From the NCBI GenBank assembly GCA_902521355.1, contig CABYRT010000001.1, positions 121,800 to 185,799 on the forward strand: a stretch of 64,000 bases of DNA, written 5' to 3'. Below, one piece after another: positions 57,553 through 64,000 of this stretch; position 1 is the stretch's first letter, and each line of letters begins with the position of its first letter. The position numbers were made by a program, and so were the translations under genes. The notes beneath the pieces were generated by a model. That model saw only the letters and a list, made by a program, of their open reading frames with translations, was not told the DNA's origin and made no database searches. The stretch comes from an uncultured Pelagibacteraceae bacterium. Its GTDB lineage: Bacteria > Pseudomonadota > Alphaproteobacteria > Pelagibacterales > Pelagibacteraceae.

Positions 57553-58824
57553 ATGAAAGCTTTACTTAAAAAAATTTTTAAAAACAAAAAAATTTCAAGC
57601 GATAAAGATCTCAAATTTCTAGATTTAAAAAATAATAAGAGAGTAAATAAAATATTTGGTGCAATAAATAACTACAATGAAACCAGCGAGATTAGATATG
57701 TTGGTGGTTGTGTAAGAAAAATTTTAAATGATGAAAAAACAGATGATATCGACCTTGCAACTAATTTAACTCCTAATCAGGTTAAGCAATGTTTATATAA
57801 AAACCAAATAAAGTTTTTTGAAACAGGAATTGAACATGGCACAATCACAGCAGTGATTGATGATCAAAATTTTGAAATTACAACATTAAGAAAAGATGTA
57901 AAAACAGATGGAAGGCATGCTGTCGTAGAATATACAACTAATTGGAAGGAAGATTCATTAAGGAGAGATTTTTCAATAAATTCAATATATTCAGATTTAG
58001 ACGGGAATTTATATGATCCAAATTCTGGTCATAAAGATTTAAATGTTGGAATAATTAAATTTATAGGTGATCCAGAAACTAGAATAAAAGAAGATTATTT
58101 AAGAATTATTAGATATTTAAGATTTTATACTGAATATAGCAAAATCGATCATGAAATTAATATAATAAAAATCATTAAAAAAAATATAGAGGGTTTAGGG
58201 AAAATATCAAAAGAAAGACAATTCAATGAATTAAAAAAAATTCTCAAATTGGATAATTTTTTAAAGTTATTTAAAAATAAAACTTCTTGTGAATTATTTT
58301 CATTAATTTTCCCTCAACTAAAAAATTTTGAAAAATTGAGCAAGTTATCAAAACCACAAGAAAAGATATTAAAAAATAAAAATTTAAATTTTGTCATTTC
58401 TTTTCTTGTAATCGATGAAACTGACAATTCTGATTATTTTGTATATAAATATAATTTACCCAATGAGTTAAAAGATAAAATTAATTTTCTAAAAAATAAT
58501 TCGCTCAATAAAGATAGTACTAAAATTTTTAACAAGAAAGATTTACAAAAAATATTTTATTATGAGGGCAAATCTAGCACAATCGATTTAATTGATTTCA
58601 ATTTGTTATATTTTAAACAAAGTAAAAAACTTTCAGAATATAAAACTTACTTTGAAAAATTAGATAAACCAGAATTTCCAATAAAAGCTCAGTTATTAAT
58701 AAATGATTATGGATTAAAGGAGGGAAGGGAGTTGGGTCAAAAATTAAAAAATTTAGAAATGAAATGGATTGAAAATAATTTTAATTTATCAAAAAAAGAT
58801 ATGGAAAAAGTTTTATCAAATTAA
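57553..58824 (+). CDS. cca: CCA tRNA nucleotidyltransferase
   Basis: This class II nucleotidyltransferase builds or repairs tRNA 3' CCA ends. The nucleotide site is [11 protein letters not shown] followed by the metal-binding [50 protein letters not shown] is the conserved core, including the RRDF motif. The arginine-rich [15 protein letters not shown] follows. Length 423 aa is normal for the alphaproteobacterial form. It starts 3 bases after tRNA-Gln and converges on greA with a 4-base overlap. Confidence 0.95.
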   Translation: MKALLKKIFKNKKISSDKDLKFLDLKNNKRVNKIFGAINNYNETSEIRYVGGCVRKILNDEKTDDIDLATNLTPNQVKQCLYKNQIKFFETGIEHGTITAVIDDQNFEITTLRKDVKTDGRHAVVEYTTNWKEDSLRRDFSINSIYSDLDGNLYDPNSGHKDLNVGIIKFIGDPETRIKEDYLRIIRYLRFYTEYSKIDHEINIIKIIKKNIEGLGKISKERQFNELKKILKLDNFLKLFKNKTSCELFSLIFPQLKNFEKLSKLSKPQEKILKNKNLNFVISFLVIDETDNSDYFVYKYNLPNELKDKINFLKNNSLNKDSTKIFNKKDLQKIFYYEGKSSTIDLIDFNLLYFKQSKKLSEYKTYFEKLDKPEFPIKAQLLINDYGLKEGRELGQKLKNLEMKWIENNFNLSKKDMEKVLSN

Positions 58825-59297
58825 ACGTATTTTACGTCTACAATCTCAAAATTTTTTGTCCCTGCTGGTGTATTTATCTCTACAAGATCCCCTTTATTTT
58901 TACCTATAAGACCTTTTCCTATTGGTGATTGAAAATAAAGAAGCTTTTGTTTTAGATCTGCCTCGTCTTTACCAACAATTTTGTAATTTATTTTTTCATT
59001 TGTATCTAAATTTTGAAGGTAGACTGTAGATCCAAATATCACTTTTCCATCATTACTAATCTTGGTGATATCAATTACATTTGCTCTTGCAATTAAATCC
59101 TCAACTTCTTGAATTCTACCCTCATTATGTGATTGCTGTTCTTTTGCAGCATGATATTCAGCATTTTCTTTCAAATCTCCATGTGATCTTGCTTCAGCAA
59201 TGGCTGCAACAATTTCGGGTCTCTTTTTTTCCTTTAAAAAAATTAATTCACTTTTTAATTTTTCTAATCCTTCAGTAGTAATTGGTTCTTTATCCAT
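58821..59297 (-). CDS. greA: Transcription elongation factor GreA
   Basis: It rescues backtracked RNA polymerase by stimulating transcript cleavage. The N-terminal coiled coil has the acidic tip in [20 protein letters not shown]. The C-terminal FKBP-like domain shows [18 protein letters not shown]. Length 158 aa is normal. It follows hemF start-side closely (3 bases after hemF is upstream to it in the opposite order: greA starts 3 bases before hemF ends), on the same strand. Confidence 0.97.
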   Translation of the reverse strand: MDKEPITTEGLEKLKSELIFLKEKKRPEIVAAIAEARSHGDLKENAEYHAAKEQQSHNEGRIQEVEDLIARANVIDITKISNDGKVIFGSTVYLQNLDTNEKINYKIVGKDEADLKQKLLYFQSPIGKGLIGKNKGDLVEINTPAGTKNFEIVDVKYV

Positions 59298-59300
59298 AAT

Positions 59301-60125
59301 TTACCATTTAGCTGTTGGTGGTAATGACATAAGTATAGCTTCAACATTTCCACCAGTTTGTAAACCAAATTTTGTCCCCCTATCATGTAATAAATTAAAT
59401 TCAACGTATCTACCTCTTTTTTTGTATTGGATTTCTTTATCTTTAATTGTCCATTTTAATTTATTTTTTTTCTCAATAATTTCATTGGAAATATTTTTAA
59501 AACTAATTCCCACTTCTCTTACAAAAGAAAAATCTTTTTCCCAATTATTTTTTTTATAATCAAAAAAAATTCCGCCAATACCTCTTGGCTCTTTCCTATG
59601 CGGCAAATAAAAATATTCATCACACCACTTTTTATATTTTTTATAATAATTTTTGTTGTGTTTATCGCATGATTTTTTTATTTCTGAATGAAACCAATTT
59701 TCTAATTTCTTATCTATCATACAAGGTGTAACATCCATCCCACCTCCAAACCAACCAAATGAAGTAACTATATACCTCGTGTTAAAATGCATTGCAGGCA
59801 CATGAGGATTTTTCATATGCATAACAACAGATATTCCAGATGCCCAAAATTTAGAACTCTTTTTAGTGCCTGGAACTTTATTTTTAAATTCATTTGAAAA
59901 TTTTCCATAAACTTCTGAAAAATTAACTCCTACTTTGTCAAAAATTTTACCATTTTCTAAAATTCTGTATTGTCCGCCACCTTCATCATTACTTTTACTT
60001 CTATTCCAATTTGTAATTTTAAATTTGGTTTTATTGCCTTCTTTTTCCTCTATTTCTCTACAAAGTACTTCTTGCAAAGTTTTAAACCAATTTTTTGCTA
60101 ATTTCTTTTTTATATATTGATCCAT
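59301..60125 (-). CDS. hemF: Oxygen-dependent coproporphyrinogen III oxidase
   Basis: This cytoplasmic heme-pathway enzyme converts coproporphyrinogen III to protoporphyrinogen IX using O2. GGGQYRILENGKIFDKVGVNFS, VMHMKNPHVPAMHFNTRY, FGGGMDVTP and the C-terminal GRYVEFNLLHDRGTKFGLQTGGNVEAILMSLPP match the family throughout. Length 274 aa is slightly short. Its start directly follows the trmL stop, and greA lies downstream after 3 bases. Confidence 0.96.
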   Translation of the reverse strand: MDQYIKKKLAKNWFKTLQEVLCREIEEKEGNKTKFKITNWNRSKSNDEGGGQYRILENGKIFDKVGVNFSEVYGKFSNEFKNKVPGTKKSSKFWASGISVVMHMKNPHVPAMHFNTRYIVTSFGWFGGGMDVTPCMIDKKLENWFHSEIKKSCDKHNKNYYKKYKKWCDEYFYLPHRKEPRGIGGIFFDYKKNNWEKDFSFVREVGISFKNISNEIIEKKNKLKWTIKDKEIQYKKRGRYVEFNLLHDRGTKFGLQTGGNVEAILMSLPPTAKW

Positions 60126-60602
60126 TCAACCTATCTGTCTTATAAATTCTGAAGCTCCTATTGCCACTGATATTGCAATGTTTAACGATCTTTTATTTTT
60201 TAGCATTGGAATCTTAATTCTTTCATTAACCTTAGAATGTACATCTTCTGGAACACCTGCACTTTCTCTGCCAAAGAGTAATATATCATTTCGCTTAAAT
60301 TTAAACTTTGTATAAACTTTGCTAGCTTTTGTCGTCATTAAAACTACTCTATTTTTACTATTTTCATCAAAGAATTCTTTAGGGCTCTTGTAAAATTTAA
60401 TTTCACTGTAATCTAAATAATCCATAGCAACTCTCTTGAACCTTTTATCGCTAAATAAAAACCCACAAGGTTCAATGATTTCTAAACTAGCCCCTAAACA
60501 AGAACAAGTTCGAATAATTGAAGCTGTATTTTGAGGAATATCCGGCTGATATAGAGCTACTTTTGGACCGTGTTTTAAAGGTTTCTGTGTCATTGTTACC
60601 AT
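60126..60602 (-). CDS. trmL: tRNA (cytidine(34)-2'-O)-methyltransferase TrmL
   Basis: This SPOUT methyltransferase acts on the wobble base of tRNA-Leu. [19 protein letters not shown] is the typical N-terminus, and the knot motifs are [14 protein letters not shown] and [20 protein letters not shown]. Length is 158 aa from 60602; a second in-frame ATG at 60593 is an equally possible start. It heads the trmL-hemF-greA run and diverges from petA with 60 bases between. Confidence 0.93.
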   Translation of the reverse strand: MVTMTQKPLKHGPKVALYQPDIPQNTASIIRTCSCLGASLEIIEPCGFLFSDKRFKRVAMDYLDYSEIKFYKSPKEFFDENSKNRVVLMTTKASKVYTKFKFKRNDILLFGRESAGVPEDVHSKVNERIKIPMLKNKRSLNIAISVAIGASEFIRQIG

Positions 60603-60662
60603 AGAAATATCTCTTTTTTATTATATGAAATCATATATTACCAAAGATATAAAATATTAAAG

Positions 60663-61184
60663 ATGTCAGACCAAAAAGACGAAAAAAAGACCAACAGAAG
60701 AGATTTCTTATTTACTGCTACAGCCGCTGCTGGTGCAGTTGGAGTAGGTGCTGCTGTTTGGCCATTAGTTGATCAAATGAACCCGGACGCCTCTGTAAAA
60801 GCATTAGCAAGTACAGAAGTAGATGTGAGCTCAATGCAACCTGGACAGTCTTTAACAGTTCTTTGGAGAGGTAAACCTGTTTTTATAAAGAGAAGAACTG
60901 ATGATGAAATTACAAAGGCAAGAGCAGTTGATATTAATGATCTTAAGCATCCAGAAAAAGATGAAGATAGAGCAAAAAATCCTGAATGGTTAGTGATGCT
61001 TGGAATTTGTACTCATCTGGGATGTGTACCATTAACAGACAAAGGTGATTATGATGGTTGGTTTTGTCCTTGCCATGGTTCTCATTATGATACATCTGGT
61101 AGAATTAGAAAAGGACCAGCTCCAACTAATATGGAGATACCTAAATACGAATTTGTAAATACTAACACGATTAAGATTGGATAA
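60663..61184 (+). CDS. petA: Ubiquinol-cytochrome c reductase iron-sulfur (Rieske) subunit
   Basis: It carries the [2Fe-2S] centre of the bc1 complex. A Tat-type twin arginine ([14 protein letters not shown]) precedes the single membrane anchor. The cluster ligands are CTHLGC (Cys116 and His118, with Cys121) and CPCHGSH (Cys135, Cys137 and His138). Length is 173 aa. It starts petABC, with petB 2 bases downstream. Confidence 0.97.
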   Translation: MSDQKDEKKTNRRDFLFTATAAAGAVGVGAAVWPLVDQMNPDASVKALASTEVDVSSMQPGQSLTVLWRGKPVFIKRRTDDEITKARAVDINDLKHPEKDEDRAKNPEWLVMLGICTHLGCVPLTDKGDYDGWFCPCHGSHYDTSGRIRKGPAPTNMEIPKYEFVNTNTIKIG

Positions 61185-61186
61185 AT

Positions 61187-62458
61187 ATGAGTGATCACGA
61201 ATACACACCTAGTTCAAAATTTGGTAAATGGTTTAATGACAGACTACCTTTGCTTACATTGGCAAATCACTTAACAGATTACCCGACACCAAAAAATTTA
61301 AATTACTGGTGGACTTTTGGTGGGATATTAACTTTTTGCTTAATTACCCAAATAGTTACAGGATTAGTTTTGGCTATGCACTACATTGCTCATGCAGATA
61401 TGGCATTCAGCAGTGTCGAACATATAATGAGAGATGTGAATTACGGATGGTTGTTGAGATATGTTCATGCAAATGGTGCTTCTATGTTTTTCCTAGCAGT
61501 TTATATTCATATTTTTAGATCATTATTTTATGGATCTTATAAATCGCCTAGAGAGATAATTTGGATACTTGGAATTATAATTTATCTGCTCATGATGGCA
61601 GCTGCTTTTATGGGATATGTTCTTCCTTGGGGACAAATGAGTTTTTGGGGGGCAACAGTAATCACAAATTTATTTAGCGCAATCCCACTTGTGGGTGAGA
61701 GCATAACAACTTGGTTATGGGGTGGCTACTCAGTTGACAATCCAACTCTTACAAGATTTTTTACTCTTCATTACTTAATACCGTTTTTAATATTAGGGCT
61801 TGTAGTACTTCACATATGGGCATTACATGTTCCTGGAAACAATAATCCAGTTGGTATTGATATTAAAAAACCTTCTAAAGATACGGTTCCGTTTCATCCA
61901 TACATTGTAATTAAAGATGCTTTTGCGCTTTTAATGTTTTGTATTGTATTTGCATTGTTTGTATTTTATCAACCAAACATTTTAGGACATGCTGATAATT
62001 ATATTGAGGCCGATCCACTTGTTACTCCTGCTCATATAGTTCCTGAGTGGTACTTATTACCTTTTTATGCGATCTTAAGATCTGTTCCTGATAAACTTAT
62101 GGGTGTTGTTGCTATGCTATCAGCTATTTTAATTTTAGCTGCTTTACCATGGTTGGATACGTCGAAAGTTAGATCAGCAGTTTTCAGACCACTATTTAGA
62201 CAGTTCTACTGGATCTTGGTAGCTGATGTTTTAATTTTAGGATACGTAGGAGCGATGCCAGCTGAAGGACTATACTTGTTAATTGCAAGAGTTGCTACGG
62301 CATATTACTTTGCGCATTTTTTAATTATTCTCCCAGTTTTAGGTTGGAAAGAGAAAACCACACCGTTGCCTTTGAGTATCACTGAGCCAGTTTTAGGAGG
62401 CTCACCGAATTTTGCTGCAGCAAGGAGTGATGAAAAAATAGAAAAAACAATAAAGTGA
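61187..62458 (+). CDS. petB: Cytochrome b of the bc1 complex
   Basis: This membrane subunit with eight helices binds two b hemes and the quinone sites. The heme-ligand His pairs are in [22 protein letters not shown] and [20 protein letters not shown]. The Qo motif is [34 protein letters not shown] is also conserved. Length 423 aa is normal for alphaproteobacteria. It overlaps petC by GTGA. Confidence 0.97.
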   Translation: MSDHEYTPSSKFGKWFNDRLPLLTLANHLTDYPTPKNLNYWWTFGGILTFCLITQIVTGLVLAMHYIAHADMAFSSVEHIMRDVNYGWLLRYVHANGASMFFLAVYIHIFRSLFYGSYKSPREIIWILGIIIYLLMMAAAFMGYVLPWGQMSFWGATVITNLFSAIPLVGESITTWLWGGYSVDNPTLTRFFTLHYLIPFLILGLVVLHIWALHVPGNNNPVGIDIKKPSKDTVPFHPYIVIKDAFALLMFCIVFALFVFYQPNILGHADNYIEADPLVTPAHIVPEWYLLPFYAILRSVPDKLMGVVAMLSAILILAALPWLDTSKVRSAVFRPLFRQFYWILVADVLILGYVGAMPAEGLYLLIARVATAYYFAHFLIILPVLGWKEKTTPLPLSITEPVLGGSPNFAAARSDEKIEKTIK

Positions 62459-63237
62459 GAGAGTTAAAAAATATTTTTTTTGCAATAATATTCTCAGCTA
62501 TTTTACTAAACTCATCATATTCTGCTGAAAAATCACCGCCTTTTTTAGAAACTAAATGGACTTTTAAAGGTCTCTTTGGAAAATTCGATCGAGCATCATT
62601 GCAAAGAGGTTATCAAGTATATACTGAAGTGTGTGCATCTTGCCATTCTATGAAATATTTAACCTATAGAAATTTAGCGGAAAAGGGTGGACCAGAATTT
62701 TCTGAAGCAGAGGCCAAGGCAATAGCTGCAAGTTTTGAGGTAACAGATGGCCCAGACAGTACGGGAGAAATGTTTGTAAGACCAGCTAAATTATCTGATA
62801 AATTCGTGATGCCTTATGCTAATGAGCAGGAGGCTAAAGCTGCTAATGGTGGTGCCTATCCACCAGATATGTCTGTTCTAGTTAAAGCAAGAAAAGGTGG
62901 AGCAGATTATATTTATTCTTTATTGTTAGGATATTCTGAACCTCCAGAGGGTGTAGAACTTGATGATGGTGTTTATTACAACAAGTATATGTATGGTAAT
63001 AAAATTAAAATGCCAGCTCCTTTATCTGATGACTTAATTGAGTATACAGATGGAACAAAAGCTACAGCTGAACAAATGTCTAAAGATGTTACAAATTTTC
63101 TGATGTGGTCAGCAGAACCACACTTAGAGCAAAGACATAAAACAGGATTTAGAGTTATAGCTTATTTGATAATATTGACTGTATTGGTTTACTTTACAAT
63201 GAAGAAGATATGGTCACGTGTTGAACCTAAAATTTAG
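62455..63237 (+). CDS. petC: Cytochrome c1 of the bc1 complex
   Basis: This heme c subunit is anchored to the membrane by a C-terminal helix. A GTG start at 62455 overlaps the petB stop and opens a signal peptide ([21 protein letters not shown]). The heme motif is CASCH (Cys60, Cys63, His64), and the axial Met is in NKIKMPAPL. The C-terminal helix is about residues 236-253. Length is 260 aa. It overlaps the convergent ychF end by 24 bases. Confidence 0.95.
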   Translation: MRELKNIFFAIIFSAILLNSSYSAEKSPPFLETKWTFKGLFGKFDRASLQRGYQVYTEVCASCHSMKYLTYRNLAEKGGPEFSEAEAKAIAASFEVTDGPDSTGEMFVRPAKLSDKFVMPYANEQEAKAANGGAYPPDMSVLVKARKGGADYIYSLLLGYSEPPEGVELDDGVYYNKYMYGNKIKMPAPLSDDLIEYTDGTKATAEQMSKDVTNFLMWSAEPHLEQRHKTGFRVIAYLIILTVLVYFTMKKIWSRVEPKI

Positions 63238-64000
63238 AACATCCCCATCTTTAACGATATAATCTTTACCTTCTAATCTCATTTTGCCGTTTTCTCTTGA
63301 TTTTAACCAACCACCACTACCAACAAAATCTTGATAAGATACAGTTTCTGCTCTTATGAAACCTTTTTCAAAATCTGTATGGATTATACCTGCCGCTTGA
63401 GGCGCCATGCAATTTTTATTAATTGTCCAAGCCCTTGTCTCCTCAACTCCTGAAGTAAAAAACGTCTCTAAAGATAAAAGCTCATATCCTTTTTTGATTA
63501 ATAAATTTAATCCAGTATCATCGATATTGATCATTTTCATATAGTTTTTTCTTTCTTCATTTTCTAGTTCATTTAATTGATTTTCTATTTCAGCTGAAAT
63601 AGTTAGAGTGTTTTTAGAACCATATTTTTCAATAAAACTTTTTGTATAATCGTTGCCTTTATCAATACTATTTTCATCAACATTACAAACATACAGTTTA
63701 GGCTTTATTGACAATAATCCTGACAATTTAACATCTTTTTTATCAAACTCATCGTATAATTTATTTATATCATTGTTATCATTAATTAAATTCTGCGCTC
63801 TTTCTAGAATTTTGTTTTGATTTTCATCATTATTTTTTTTATTTTTCTTATCTAGTCTTTTTTGAATAGATTCCAAATCTGCTAAAGACATTTCCGTTTC
63901 AATTATTTCTAAATCTCTAATTGGATCAACTGTTGGATTTACATTTTGAATATCATCTGAGTCAAAACATCTAATTAAATGAATAACAGCATCTACTTCT
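63214..64000 (-). CDS. ychF: Ribosome-binding ATPase YchF (Obg family), 5' part outside window
   Basis: The frame runs off the right edge, so the N-terminal G1 motif is not visible. What is seen starts in the G3-following region AVIHLIRCFDSDDIQNVNPTVDPIRDLEIIETE, then MSLADLESIQKRL, KPKLYVCNVDEN and the C-terminal TGS/ubiquitin-like domain with ETRAWTINKNCMAPQAAGIIHTDFEKGFIRAE. This is the YchF pattern. About 262 of about 365 residues are visible. It ends within the petC 3' end. Confidence 0.95.
   Translation of the reverse strand, partial: EVDAVIHLIRCFDSDDIQNVNPTVDPIRDLEIIETEMSLADLESIQKRLDKKNKKNNDENQNKILERAQNLINDNNDINKLYDEFDKKDVKLSGLLSIKPKLYVCNVDENSIDKGNDYTKSFIEKYGSKNTLTISAEIENQLNELENEERKNYMKMINIDDTGLNLLIKKGYELLSLETFFTSGVEETRAWTINKNCMAPQAAGIIHTDFEKGFIRAETVSYQDFVGSGGWLKSRENGKMRLEGKDYIVKDGDVLNFRFNT

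Noticed and set aside
60623-60636. Inverted repeat ATATGA-AA-TCATAT upstream of petA
   Set aside because: Short and A/T-only apart from one G/C pair; could be chance, and no second copy was found.

Overview
The window looks like a stretch of a SAR11 (Candidatus Pelagibacter, Alphaproteobacteria) chromosome. The signs are very low G+C with A/T homopolymers even inside genes, very short or overlapping gene junctions, an alphaproteobacterial gene set (CcrM methyltransferase, DUF2093 and DUF3035 proteins, CtaG/SURF1 cox operon, split b/b' F0 subunits), and a retinal synthesis operon. There are about 60 protein genes and one tRNA. I see no rRNA, CRISPR, insertion sequence, prophage or island. No gap between genes exceeds 300 bases.

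Layout. 1-2358: an XRE/ScfR-type regulator (cut by the window edge) diverges from isocitrate lyase across a region holding two clusters of TTTGTAAA half-sites. 2355-8482: a DjlA-like J protein, small membrane and redox proteins, TldD/TldE, a DUF6134 protein and a YczE-like membrane protein. 8491-12384: TypA and GroESL, with a terminator after groEL. 12507-18963: HAD-IIA phosphatase, ribF, ileS, lspA, a DUF3035 lipoprotein and pgi. 18955-20783: rsmD and purD. 21004-26624: a coupled ubiA-msbA-waaA-lpxK-lpxL envelope operon. 27071-29564: a dehalogenase, pirin and quinone oxidoreductase run. 29582-37703: rsmE, the aa3 oxidase operon with assembly factors, thrC and a peroxiredoxin.

37734-50347 is one uninterrupted minus-strand run. 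In transcription order it is dciA-like, dsbA-like, smc, atpI-B-E-F'-F (the whole F0 sector), crtI-crtB-crtY-blh (retinal synthesis), ispH, thrB and rnhA. thrB is broken by an apparent one-base frameshift. 50348-58824 holds mutY, an FAD monooxygenase, ccrM, rnhB, a family 4/5 uracil-DNA glycosylase, a TPR protein, ispE, tRNA-Gln and the CCA-adding enzyme. 58821-64000 holds greA, hemF, trmL, the bc1 operon petABC and the 3' part of ychF.

Together the genes cover respiration (bc1, aa3 oxidase, F0), retinal supply for a rhodopsin that is not in the window, the glyoxylate bypass, lipid A/Kdo envelope synthesis and DNA maintenance. I found no obviously new multi-gene system. The points most worth checking are an SMC protein with no recognisable hinge domain, a palindrome carrying two GANTC sites just upstream of ccrM, the paired operator clusters and small unknown gene at aceA, a uracil-DNA glycosylase lacking most iron-sulfur ligands, and the thrB frameshift.
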